Assembly: GCA_946623915.1 (NCBI GenBank)
Contig: CAMORQ010000023.1
Location: 1 to 12,960 of the forward strand
Source: an uncultured Coriobacteriaceae bacterium
GTDB lineage: Bacteria; Actinomycetota; Coriobacteriia; Coriobacteriales; Eggerthellaceae
DNA: 12,960 nucleotides
Direction: 5' to 3'
Made by a program: the position numbers and the translations under genes. Below the pieces are notes generated by a model. The model ran no database searches and was not told the DNA's origin. It saw only the letters and a program-made list of their open reading frames with translations. Shown here piece after piece: positions 1 to 6,477 of the stretch (position 1 is its first letter; each line of letters begins with the position of its first letter).

Positions 1-582
1 TATGAAGTTGTACACCGCGGCGCATCCGACGCTCAGCGGTACCGCCACGAACATCAGGCGGTTGAAAAGCTTGGCCCTCCCGTCATCATCGCCGTAGGCT
101 CCGAGTATCTGGTCGGGGACCCACAACCTCGCCTCGTCGCTCGCATGGGCATGCTCGAGGGCAATCGCCTCTACGAACTTTCGCGCCCGCATGGCTTGGA
201 GCATGTCGATGTCCCTGTCGTTGAGCTGGAGCACGCGACTCTCGAGGACGAGCGTATCGACGCCAGCGCGCTCGAGCTCCGGCAGAAGAACCTCCAGGCA
301 TTTCCTGCGGCCCCGCTCCTGCTTCCTGCGGGGCAGGGGCGTGGCGGCAACAAGCGCCGGCCGCCCGCCCAAGCCGGCAACGCATGCGAGCGATTCGCGT
401 CGGACCGCGTCGGTGAGTTCCCTCCAATGCAGCTTGGCCGCGCTTTTCGGCTTGAGCGCGGCGAGGGCGGAAAGGTCGCACCCGTCGGGTAGGACGGTGG
501 CGGCCATCAGGTAGGCTGGGGTGGGAGCCGAGATCCTGATGCTCTCGTCTCCGTAAGCCGTTTTCCCATGCTTTTGCGGCAT
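1..582 (-). CDS. Hypothetical protein, DUF3800-like, truncated by window edge
   Basis: An uninterrupted frame of 194 codons runs from ATG at 582 leftwards off the window, so the C-terminus is missing. AGGAG lies about 11 nt upstream of the ATG. The N-terminus reads YGDES (about residues 10-14) followed by a hydrophobic strand YLMAATVL. Later come a strand TLVLESR, an NDRD motif and LWVPDQILGAYG (about 155-166). This order of an acidic 'DES' strand, a 'LVLESR' strand and an 'LW-PD---AYG' segment resembles an actinobacterial family of unknown function related to DUF3800, thought to have an RNase H-like fold. The acidic D12-E13 pair would be a candidate catalytic or metal site; that is inference. 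No membrane segment or signal peptide is visible. The neighbour at 842 reads the same way after a 259-nt gap, so they need not share a transcript. The family assignment rests on memory of motifs only. Confidence 0.7.
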   Translation of the reverse strand, partial: MPQKHGKTAYGDESIRISAPTPAYLMAATVLPDGCDLSALAALKPKSAAKLHWRELTDAVRRESLACVAGLGGRPALVAATPLPRRKQERGRRKCLEVLLPELERAGVDTLVLESRVLQLNDRDIDMLQAMRARKFVEAIALEHAHASDEARLWVPDQILGAYGDDDGRAKLFNRLMFVAVPLSVGCAAVYNFI

Positions 583-618
583 CGCCTACCCGCTCCTCTC
601 CACGAACTTGTCCCGAGG

Positions 619-624
619 ATTGTA
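619..624 (-). promoter_or_regulatory. Possible -10 box of the DUF3800-like gene
   Basis: TACAAT on the minus strand, about 37 nt upstream of the ATG at 582. It would give a leader of roughly 30 nt carrying the AGGAG ribosome site. No good -35 hexamer lies 16-18 nt upstream, so this is weak. The rest of 583-841 shows no gene. Confidence 0.3.
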
Positions 625-841
625 CACCAGGGGCCGCCATGGCACCGACGCATATCGCGAAGCTGCCCGCTCCCCGCCTCGCTCGAGGCCAACGCGACTT
701 CCTTGCCGCAAGCGCGATCGCCTCGACGCCCGATGCGTTCTCTTTGGGTTTGACAGGTTGGACGCGTTGGGTACTCGCCGATTGACGGCCCTTTCAGCCA
801 ATCTGGCCTCGACTAGACGGAAGGGCTGATTCGCTGCTCGC

Positions 842-1849
842 CTATCCGAAGAAAGCGGCCAGCTTGCTTGCCCAGCTCGTGGAGTGTATGACGCGGCCGG
901 CGCTAAAAGAGCGGAGGGTGCGCACGTGCGGGCTGCGCTCGACCGCCATCCGGTACAGCGGGTCGGCGTCGATTTCCTCCTGCTCGACGTAGATTATCCG
1001 ACGGTTGGCCTTCATGGCCTCCATGGCATGGCGCAGCTTCGATTCGAAGTCGCCGCGCGCTGAGTCGAAGCGGTACAGGTACGTCGCCGCCTTCTCGTCG
1101 GTGACGAGCTCGACGGCAGCGCGACCGTCCCCGATGGCGGCGAACCAGAACGCGTCGGCGTCGGCCGAGAACAGGCCGCATACGGTGTCGGCGTTAAGCC
1201 CTTGGAAGGTTTCGTAAGCAGCAGCGGCTTCTCCGAGACGCATGCCGAGGTTCGCTTCGAGCGCCCGATGCGCTTCCCGCCAGCGCTCCGAAACCGTTTC
1301 GCGGGCGTCCGCCAGCTTGCTGAAGAACGGATCGGTGTCGCCGCCGAGCCGTGCTATCCGGTACGCCTCGCTGGTGTCGAGGCGCACTTCCAAGGAGAAG
1401 CCCTCGCGCACCGGGGCGTCGGCGAAGCACAGCGGAACGCGCCGTGCGCCAGCATCATGCGGCAGGATGCAGAGGCAGTCCGTTCGTAGCGCGAGCTTCG
1501 CGATGCTGCTCCTTGTGATGCCGGGCTCCGCGTAGGCGTAGTCGCCCTCGCTGCGCATCACCAGGTCGCTCTCGACGAACAGCGCCCGCTCGCTCTTGGC
1601 GCAGTAAGCTTCCCAGAGCTTCTCGAAGAAGTCCTCGGTGAGGTAGCCCAGCTTCGATATCTCGGCATCCCAGCCGCGCATGGCAAGGGCGAGGCGGTAG
1701 TTCACGAGCCGCATGTCCATGATGTCAGCGAACGGTAGCATGCGACGCGACCCGTCCACGCCTTGCAGGATTACCTCGTCTTCGGTGATGACGGCCGACG
1801 CCTCGAAGGTCCCCTCGGGAAGCGAAGCCGTGCATTCGTAGGCCGGCAT
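842..1849 (-). CDS. Unknown protein downstream of a zinc-ribbon gene (possible PH-like domains)
   Basis: A protein of 335 residues if started at ATG 1849, four bases after the stop of the upstream zinc-ribbon gene. The frame is open 20 codons further upstream (to 1909), but that part overlaps the neighbour's zinc-ribbon tail and looks like read-back of it. No convincing Shine-Dalgarno precedes 1849, so translation is probably coupled to the upstream gene. I do not recognise the protein by name. The first ~80 residues alternate short strands ('ASAVITEDEVILQG', 'RMLPFADIMDMRL') as in small PH-like barrels. A similar strand pattern recurs around residues 105-160, and a helical stretch lies around 175-215. 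A strand-rich part then contains 'AFWFAAIGDGRAAVELV'. There is no signal peptide, no membrane segment and no cysteine cluster, so it is probably cytosolic. The tight pairing suggests it works with the zinc-ribbon protein. The PH-like idea is inference from strand pattern. Confidence 0.8.
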   Translation of the reverse strand: MPAYECTASLPEGTFEASAVITEDEVILQGVDGSRRMLPFADIMDMRLVNYRLALAMRGWDAEISKLGYLTEDFFEKLWEAYCAKSERALFVESDLVMRSEGDYAYAEPGITRSSIAKLALRTDCLCILPHDAGARRVPLCFADAPVREGFSLEVRLDTSEAYRIARLGGDTDPFFSKLADARETVSERWREAHRALEANLGMRLGEAAAAYETFQGLNADTVCGLFSADADAFWFAAIGDGRAAVELVTDEKAATYLYRFDSARGDFESKLRHAMEAMKANRRIIYVEQEEIDADPLYRMAVERSPHVRTLRSFSAGRVIHSTSWASKLAAFFG

Positions 1850-1853
1850 ATCG

Positions 1854-2600
1854 CTAGATCTTCGTGCCGCACTGGTTGCAGAAGGCGCTTCCCTGCTCGT
1901 TCTCCGCACCGCAGTTAGGACAGACCGCCTTCGCGTTCATGGGAGACCCGCACTCCCCGCAGAACGCAAGGCCCAAAGCGACGCTTGCCCCGCAGTTCGG
2001 GCACTTGCTCATGCCGAGCGGGGAGCCGCAGTGGTTGCAGAACTTGCCAGTGCCGGCCGGTTTTCCGCAGTTCGGGCACGTCGTGGTGCGCGTCTCCAGC
2101 GTGCCGTGCCATACGGTGGCCGTCTCGGCCGCCGCGTCGATGTTGTTGCGCATGGCCTGGTTGCGCGCCTGCGCCACATACGCGCTCTCGCGTGGGGCGC
2201 ATGTGACGCACAGGCCTTCGTCCTCGTTCCAGCAATCGGCGCACACCCACTGGCTACAGGCGGGGCATCTCTTGAAATGCGGGCGCACCTCTGCCTGTGC
2301 CGCATCGAACGACTGCTCCTGCTCCTTGCGCCATTGCGGCCCCTGCGATTCGAGGTTGTCGCCCACAGCGCCTATCCCGCGCTCCACAAGGCCGCCCAGG
2401 TTACCGGCGATTCCCCCGAACAGGCCGCCGATCCCTCCGGCCGCCTCGCCCAGGCGGTCGACCTTCTTGCGCGATTCGTATGTCCGCGACTCCGAAAACG
2501 TCGACTTATAGCCGTTGCCGCAGTTGTCGCAATAGAACTCGAACTGGAAGCCGGCATCGGTAGAAAGGTCGTTGTAGTTGCGGGTGAACGAGTGAAGCAC
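1854..2600 (-). CDS. Multi-zinc-ribbon protein of unknown function
   Basis: 248 residues. The start is GTG at 2600, fixed by an excellent AAGGAGG seven nt upstream. The protein holds many cysteine knuckles. There is one C-x2-C at 24/27. A cross-brace-like cluster has C112, C115, C120, C123, C131 and C134. Three zinc-ribbon pairs of the CPNCG / C-x-x-CG type follow, at about 175-191, 200-217 and 227-244. The last two resemble the double zinc ribbon (DZANK) family. Residues 53-80 are Gly/Ala-rich (GGIGGLFGGIAGNLGG), possibly a flexible or membrane-associating segment; no ordinary transmembrane helix is seen. The protein likely serves as a scaffold or binds nucleic acid or protein; no reaction can be assigned. 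It is the first gene of a two-gene unit with the protein ending at 842. Confidence 0.88.
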   Translation of the reverse strand: MLHSFTRNYNDLSTDAGFQFEFYCDNCGNGYKSTFSESRTYESRKKVDRLGEAAGGIGGLFGGIAGNLGGLVERGIGAVGDNLESQGPQWRKEQEQSFDAAQAEVRPHFKRCPACSQWVCADCWNEDEGLCVTCAPRESAYVAQARNQAMRNNIDAAAETATVWHGTLETRTTTCPNCGKPAGTGKFCNHCGSPLGMSKCPNCGASVALGLAFCGECGSPMNAKAVCPNCGAENEQGSAFCNQCGTKI

Positions 2601-2781
2601 GATGATCCCTCCTTACGCAGAGCGCATAAATGAGCAAACAAGCCAACAATAACATGCGCCGTAGCTCCGGACTACTGAAGGGGTGCCATATTGGAACTCC
2701 ACTTCGAATATTTCGGTAAAAGGCGGCTTTGCCAGCCCGGGGCACAGGCCGCTGCGCTCTCCGCTGTGCGAGAACCTATTC

Positions 2782-2919
2782 TTAGGGAGACGCGTCTTGA
2801 TCGCCCGGAGGGACGCCGCCGCTTGCGCAGGCGGTCAATGGCCCTGCAAGTGATCTGGGCTCTGCCGTCGAGCAGCTGTAGGCGACGCCCTTCTGAAGGA
2901 TCAAGACGCGTCTCTCTAG
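2782..2919. repeat. Imperfect long inverted repeat (MITE- or REP-like)
   Basis: The left arm 2782-2802 and right arm 2899-2919 are reverse complements at 19 of 21 positions (core GAGACGCGTCTTGATC). Each arm itself contains the perfect 10-bp palindrome AGACGCGTCT. Pairing continues inwards more loosely (GAGGGACGCCGCC against the complement of GGCGACGCCCTTCTG). The span of about 140 nt, the inverted ends and the lack of coding sequence fit a miniature transposable element or a palindromic repeat. No clear target-site duplication was found at the outer ends. Confidence 0.7.
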
Positions 2920-3071
2920 GCAAATTAACGGATTGGTTTTCGGCGTCAAGAATCGAGTCAAGAACAATACTTTCCAAAGTGTGGTCTTTCGTGCTCAAGC
3001 GTTATAGGAAAATCACGAAGAGCTGGTGTTTCGTCCTACGGTGTTACGGAGTGAGACCCCGTATCAATAGA

Positions 3072-3152
3072 GACAGGTACCTTGTCTCATTCAAAAGGCG
3101 TTCTGCACAACAAGTCTCTGAATGAGACAAGGTACCTGTCCCCTTGTCTCAT
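3072..3152. repeat. Perfect 22-bp inverted repeat with an overlapping alternative 11-bp hairpin
   Basis: 3072-3093 and 3119-3140 are perfect 22-nt reverse complements (GACAGGTACCTTGTCTCATT plus two bases) around a 25-nt loop. The right arm also contains ATGAGACAAGG (3122-3132), which pairs perfectly with CCTTGTCTCAT (3142-3152) over a 9-nt loop. The two hairpins are mutually exclusive. The motif TGAGACAAGGTACCTGTCCC resembles the GAGACA/TGTCCC repeats I associate with REP-associated tyrosine transposases (TnpA_REP); that link is from memory. No transposase gene is in the window. Confidence 0.8.
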
Positions 3153-3306
3153 GCATCATGGTCCCTTCGTCCCGCTCGCGCTCGACCACTTCGCGCTGCG
3201 CGCTCCGTGCGAAACTGCCCGCTGGGCAGTTTCCACCCCAATGGGTTCGAGCCCCTGCACAGGACCCCACCGTTCCGGAGAGACTTGTTGCGCAGAACGT
3301 CTTTTG
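3092..3306. repeat. 28-nt inverted pair, 26 of 28 identical
   Basis: 3092-3119 (CAAAAGGCGTTCTGCACAAC, then AAGTCTCT) recurs in reverse complement at 3279-3306 with two substitutions (G/A and A/G). The first copy is the loop of the 22-bp hairpin. The second lies 12 nt beyond the tRNA-Leu CCA end. The two arms are 159 nt apart. Confidence 0.75.
3211..3233. repeat. Perfect 10-bp hairpin, possible factor-dependent terminator
   Basis: GAAACTGCCC (3211-3220) and GGGCAGTTTC (3224-3233) pair perfectly over a 3-nt loop. No T-run follows on either strand, so it is not a classic intrinsic terminator. It lies 85 nt beyond tRNA-Leu on the minus strand and could still end or protect that transcript. Confidence 0.5.
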
Positions 3307-3317
3307 GACATGAAAGT

Positions 3318-3402
3318 TGGTAGGGGTGCAGGGACTCGAACCCTGATTCCTTTCGGAGGCGGATTTTAAGTCCGCTGCGTCTGCCAATTCCGCCACACCC
3401 CC
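3318..3402 (-). tRNA. tRNA-Leu (anticodon UAA)
   Basis: Cloverleaf read on the minus strand. The acceptor GGGGGTG at 3402-3396 pairs with CACCCCT (3328-3322) with a G-T closing pair. The D-arm is GCGGAATTGGCAGACGC. The anticodon stem GCGGA/TCCGC encloses the loop CTTAAAA with anticodon TAA at 3368-3366. A long class II variable arm (TCCgaaaGGA) is followed by the T-arm CAGGG-TTCGAGT-CCCTG. The discriminator A and CCA are encoded (3321-3318). The anticodon, variable arm and the 85-nt length all fit leucine. It reads UUA, a rare codon in high-GC genomes. Confidence 0.97.
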
Positions 3403-3414
3403 GTGTCTGCATCC

Positions 3415-3420
3415 ATGATA
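3415..3420 (-). promoter_or_regulatory. Possible -10 box for tRNA-Leu
   Basis: TATCAT on the minus strand, 12 nt before the mature tRNA 5' end, which would give a very short leader. No good -35 at 16-18 nt. The tRNA could instead be read through from the ppx transcript, since no terminator is evident between 3523 and 3403. Confidence 0.3.
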
Positions 3421-3523
3421 CCTCATAGACGCACAGGCAGCGTCGCAATCAGAAGCTTTGCACCAGTTATCTGCTGCCTCCGGCTGCCTTCAGTCGGGTC
3501 GACGGTTTCGTCAGCTTCAACGC

Positions 3524-4453
3524 CTAGTGCGCAGACGCTGCGTCTAGGACGATGCCTTCCAGGATGTCGGTCTCGCTTGCGTAGTACGCCGGCAGCTGTG
3601 ACAGCACAAGTGCTTGGCGCAGGATGATCAGCCCTGCCACAATCAGCGGCGCGCGTTTCGGTTGCAGTCCGACAACCTGGCTGCGCTGATCGACGGGCAT
3701 CGAAGCCAACCGCCGGTACACCTGATCGACGGTCGCTGCGTCCACCTTCTGCCCATGAACGCGTTTGGGATCGTAAGGGTCTATCTCCTGGCTGATGGAA
3801 ACGACCGACGTCGCCGTCCCTGCCACTGCGACGAACCGCTCGGGCGCAAAGTCCTTCCCCGCCAGTTCGTCGAAAAACCCTGCGAATTCGCCATGCACCC
3901 ATTCTTCGAGTGCGCGCGTTTCTTCTTCGGTGGGCGGATCGCTATGCAGCAAACGCTCGGTGGCGCGACGACATCCAATGTCGAACGAATGCGCGTGCAC
4001 CACGCCCTGCCCGCCAACACCGGCGACCAGTTCCGTCGATCCTCCCCCGATATCGGCCACCAGCAGGCGTTCACCGTCGTAGCCCATCGAAGCCCCTAGA
4101 AACGACAAGCCCGCCTCGCGTTCGCCCGGAATCACCGACATGTCCACGCCCAAAGCCGCCAGACGCGCCGCGAACTCGTCTGCGTTGCGCGCATCACGGC
4201 TTGCAGAGGTTGCCATGCAGCGCACTTGCACCGGCCCATCCCCCGCATACGTTCCCACGAGAGCCAGGTATTCCTCCACCTTGGCGCACACGCGGTCGAT
4301 GGCATCGGCCGAAAGCGTGCCTTCGGCATCCACCCCGGCGCCCAGGTTCACGATTTCAGACCTTCGGCAAAGGTCGCGGACCTCCCCGTCGATTACATCG
4401 GCCACAAGAAGCCGGCACGTCACGGTCCCTATGTCGATCGCCGCGTATCTCAT
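3524..4453 (-). CDS. ppx: Ppx/GppA family exopolyphosphatase or pppGpp phosphohydrolase
   Basis: 309 residues, within the length of the short actinobacterial Ppx proteins that lack the C-terminal HD domain. It has an actin-like ASKHA fold. The phosphate-1 motif is DIGTVTCRLLVAD (7-19). A GEREAG loop (110-115) corresponds to the catalytic-Glu region of Ppx. The phosphate-2 motif is DIGGGSTELV (134-143), and the adenosine-like motif AGTATS is at 211-216. The C-terminal helix ILRQALVLSQ is followed by YYASETDILEGIVLD. The expected reaction is release of orthophosphate from polyphosphate or conversion of pppGpp to ppGpp; the sequence alone does not decide which. The ATG at 4453 overlaps the stop of the upstream division gene by four bases (ATGA), indicating translational coupling. 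This DivIC-Ppx order is common in actinobacteria. The first motif has T-V-T where many homologues have S-N-S. Confidence 0.93.
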   Translation of the reverse strand: MRYAAIDIGTVTCRLLVADVIDGEVRDLCRRSEIVNLGAGVDAEGTLSADAIDRVCAKVEEYLALVGTYAGDGPVQVRCMATSASRDARNADEFAARLAALGVDMSVIPGEREAGLSFLGASMGYDGERLLVADIGGGSTELVAGVGGQGVVHAHSFDIGCRRATERLLHSDPPTEEETRALEEWVHGEFAGFFDELAGKDFAPERFVAVAGTATSVVSISQEIDPYDPKRVHGQKVDAATVDQVYRRLASMPVDQRSQVVGLQPKRAPLIVAGLIILRQALVLSQLPAYYASETDILEGIVLDAASAH

Positions 4454-5448
4454 GCGTATCCAAACACGCTGTCCAGCAAAGGCGAGTACCAGGTCTCGGG
4501 CGCTTTGACGGCATCAGGCGACGTCGTTCGCAGGATTTCGGCAGCGCTTGGGTCAGTCGGCTTCGACAGCCCGCTTACCATCACGGCATTTTCGCCTTCT
4601 TTGACCCAACCGTACTGCTGGCGGGCACGGTCTTCCATGCCTTCGTCGGTGACCAGCTGGGCCACATCCTCCTTCAGCGCATCGTTGTGAGCGATCACCA
4701 TCTCGTAGGCGGCTTCCGCTTTCGCCTGGTCGCGCACAGCGAAGTAGTAGTTCTTCACCGGGGCGTAGAGGAACGCGCACCCTGCGATAAGGCTGATGCA
4801 TACGAGCAGCGCTATCCCACCCTTGGTGTTCAGCTTCGCGAACCGCGCAGCGACAAACGATGCCACGACGCCGATCGCCGACCCCAGCGCAGACCCTGCC
4901 GCACTCGTCGCGCGTCCCTGATTTTGCATCCGGGCAGCCTTCTTGTGCGAAGAACCCATTTTCGTTTTGTACAGCGCGGCGCGCGGGCCATCACCTTCGG
5001 GGGCGTCCTGGCGAACGGTCCGCTCGAAGAGATGGTCGGCTTTACGCTTCGCCATGTCGCGCTTGACTTTTTCGACCTTGGAAGCGGTGCTTCGACGCGA
5101 AGAATTGCTTTTGCGAGCAGTGCTCTTCTTCGTGCTTTTCGTGCTGCTGCGGGTTTGATTCGCCGCACGTGAAGACGACTTCCGTGACGAACCGGAGCCA
5201 GACGACGCCGACCTGCCACCACGCGCGGTGGCGGCCTTGCCGGATGCCGCTCTGCCGCTGCTGCCTTGCGAACGTTTCGCTTTGCCGGCAGAAGACGTTT
5301 GGGGCGAACGGGACTTTGTCTTTGATGCGCCCGACGACTTGGACGCAGGCTTCGACGAACGCGATGAACGCGACGAAGAACCGGACGCACGCCTCGAAGA
5401 GGAAGAACGTGCTTCCTCGAAATCCAGGATTCGTGCTTGTTTCGCCAT
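4450..5448 (-). CDS. FtsB/DivIC-type septum formation initiator with a long basic, Ser-rich N-terminal tail
   Basis: 332 residues, against about 100-200 for typical FtsB/DivIC. The ATG at 5448 follows AAGG at suitable distance. Residues 13-125 are almost only Ser, Arg, Lys, Ala, Gly and Thr; 126-205 are basic and mixed. One transmembrane helix lies at about 210-230 (GIALLVCISLIAGCAFLYAP). An extracytoplasmic coiled coil (233-262) follows, then the family motif MEDRARQQYGWVKEGENAV (271-289), and a tail to 332. The protein should sit in the membrane at the septum with its tail in the cytoplasm, joining the FtsQ/L/B-type divisome complex. The tail resembles a disordered nucleic-acid-binding or phosphorylatable region, which is inference. 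It is coupled to ppx by ATGA. Confidence 0.9.
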   Translation of the reverse strand: MAKQARILDFEEARSSSSRRASGSSSRSSRSSKPASKSSGASKTKSRSPQTSSAGKAKRSQGSSGRAASGKAATARGGRSASSGSGSSRKSSSRAANQTRSSTKSTKKSTARKSNSSRRSTASKVEKVKRDMAKRKADHLFERTVRQDAPEGDGPRAALYKTKMGSSHKKAARMQNQGRATSAAGSALGSAIGVVASFVAARFAKLNTKGGIALLVCISLIAGCAFLYAPVKNYYFAVRDQAKAEAAYEMVIAHNDALKEDVAQLVTDEGMEDRARQQYGWVKEGENAVMVSGLSKPTDPSAAEILRTTSPDAVKAPETWYSPLLDSVFGYA

Positions 5449-5673
5449 GAGATTCGCCTTGTTATCGCATGTATGTCGTTTATAGTCCGTGTATGCCTAG
5501 AAGGCTACTGGCATCATATCACATGGGCAGTGCAGGAGCGGGCGTGCGGAAGAGGTCCTCAACATTTTATGTGCAATGCGCGCCCGAGCCTTCACAAATG
5601 GCTCTGCGAAAGGCGCTGCGTGTACGGCCGTATGCTAGAATTTCCGCCATAATCATTTAACGAAAGGAACACT
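5449..5673. promoter_or_regulatory. Divergent promoter region between divIC-like gene and yebC
   Basis: 225 nt between two divergent starts. For yebC, an extended -10 TGcTAGAAT lies at 5633-5641, 33 nt before the ATG; the -35 is poor, which an extended -10 tolerates. A ribosome site AAAGGA (5663-5668) stands 5 nt before the ATG at 5674. For the leftward gene a TATAAA can be read on the minus strand near 5478-5483, also with a weak -35. No other gene or repeat is visible. Confidence 0.55.
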
Positions 5674-6477
5674 ATGTCTGGGCATTCAAAATGGGCCACT
5701 ACTAAACATCGCAAAGCTGCGCAGGACGCCAAGCGTTCGGCGCTGTTCGGCAAGCTTTCCCGCAACATCACCGTTGCCGCTAAGGAAGGCGGCGATCCTA
5801 ATCCCGAGAACAACGCCTCTTTGGCTGCAGCCGTGGAAAAGGCAAAGGCCAATTCGCTGCCGAAAGACAAGATCAAGGCTGCCATCGACAAGGCGTTTGG
5901 GTCGGGCAAAGACGCCGCCAACTACGAGACGGTCGTTTACGAGGGATACGGTCCGGCCGGTATCGCCATCTATTGCGAGGCCCTCACCGACAACCGCAAC
6001 CGCACGGCCGCCGACGTGCGCGCCGCGTTCACCCATCACGGCGGAAACCTGGGCACCAGCGGGTCGGTGGCGTTCCAGTTTGAGCGCAAAGGCCAGGTCA
6101 TCGTCGCCAAGGAAATCGAAACCGACGACAAGAAGAATCCCACGAAGCCCAACGGCGCTGCCGCCGATGAAGACGAATTCATGATGGCCGCCATGGAAGC
6201 AGGCGCCGACGACATCGAAGACGCTGAAGACGAATGGGTGGTCTACACGTCGCCGAGCGATTTGATGGCGGTGAAGAAGGCGCTCGAAGAAGCGGGTATC
6301 GAAACGAAGGGCGCTGAATTCACCATGGAGCCCACGACGCCGACGGCAGTAAGCGTAGCCGACGCGAAGAAGGTCATGCGCCTGGTCGACCGCCTGGAAG
6401 AGCTCGAAGACCTGCAGGGCGTCTACCACACCATGGACATTACCGACGAAATCGCCGAAGCTCTCGACGAGGAGTAA
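5674..6477 (+). CDS. yebC: YebC/PmpR (TACO1) family protein
   Basis: 267 residues, slightly longer than the usual 240-250. It begins with the diagnostic MSGHSKWATTKHRKAAQDAKR (W7, K11, H12) and GKLSRNITVAAKEGG, then YEGYGPAGIAI (89-99), TDNRNRTAADVR (105-116) and GGNLGTSGSVAFQF (123-136). These are hallmark blocks of the family, which acts as a translation factor easing ribosome stalling (the TACO1-type role) and was earlier described as a transcription regulator. An insertion at about 144-165 (ETDDKKNPTKPNGAAADEDE) lengthens the acidic hinge before domain 3. In many bacteria yebC precedes ruvC; here it stands alone, has its own extended -10 promoter and runs into repeats. Confidence 0.97.
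   Translation: MSGHSKWATTKHRKAAQDAKRSALFGKLSRNITVAAKEGGDPNPENNASLAAAVEKAKANSLPKDKIKAAIDKAFGSGKDAANYETVVYEGYGPAGIAIYCEALTDNRNRTAADVRAAFTHHGGNLGTSGSVAFQFERKGQVIVAKEIETDDKKNPTKPNGAAADEDEFMMAAMEAGADDIEDAEDEWVVYTSPSDLMAVKKALEEAGIETKGAEFTMEPTTPTAVSVADAKKVMRLVDRLEELEDLQGVYHTMDITDEIAEALDEE

Larger units (their letters stand above)
2601..3317. other. 717-nt gene-free, inverted-repeat-rich region next to tRNA-Leu
   Basis: No convincing gene is present. A plus-strand open frame at 2691-3125 reads through repeats and has low-complexity Arg/Ser composition. The region holds at least six inverted-repeat pairs, listed separately. 2985-3055 also contains two loosely similar segments ('GGTCTTTCGTGCTC' near 2988 and 'GGTGTTTCGTCCTA' near 3026). 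Base composition from 2930 to 3120 is less GC-rich than the flanking genes, suggesting a foreign or decayed mobile origin. The leader and promoter of the zinc-ribbon gene must lie at the left end; a weak pair TTATTG-17-TTATGC can be read on the minus strand around 2622-2651. Confidence 0.7.

Noticed and set aside
86..640. Minus-strand frame of 184 codons and a plus-strand frame at 145-492
   Set aside because: Another minus-strand frame that is open to the window edge has a ribosome site, family motifs and balanced composition; these two are its shadows.
750..777. Plus-strand promoter with perfect TTGACA
   Set aside because: No acceptable -10 follows and it would read into the 3' end of a convergent gene with no plus-strand gene behind it.
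2691..3125. Plus-strand open frame across the repeat region
   Set aside because: The frame is made of inverted repeats with no recognisable domain; no good ribosome site was identified.
3243..3273. A second functional tRNA on the plus strand
   Set aside because: The T-stem has two mismatches and no D-arm or anticodon arm can be built upstream.
3910..5172. A 420-codon open frame on the plus strand
   Set aside because: It lies opposite the well-supported ppx and divIC-like genes and has Arg/Pro/Ser-rich composition typical of antisense frames in GC-rich DNA.
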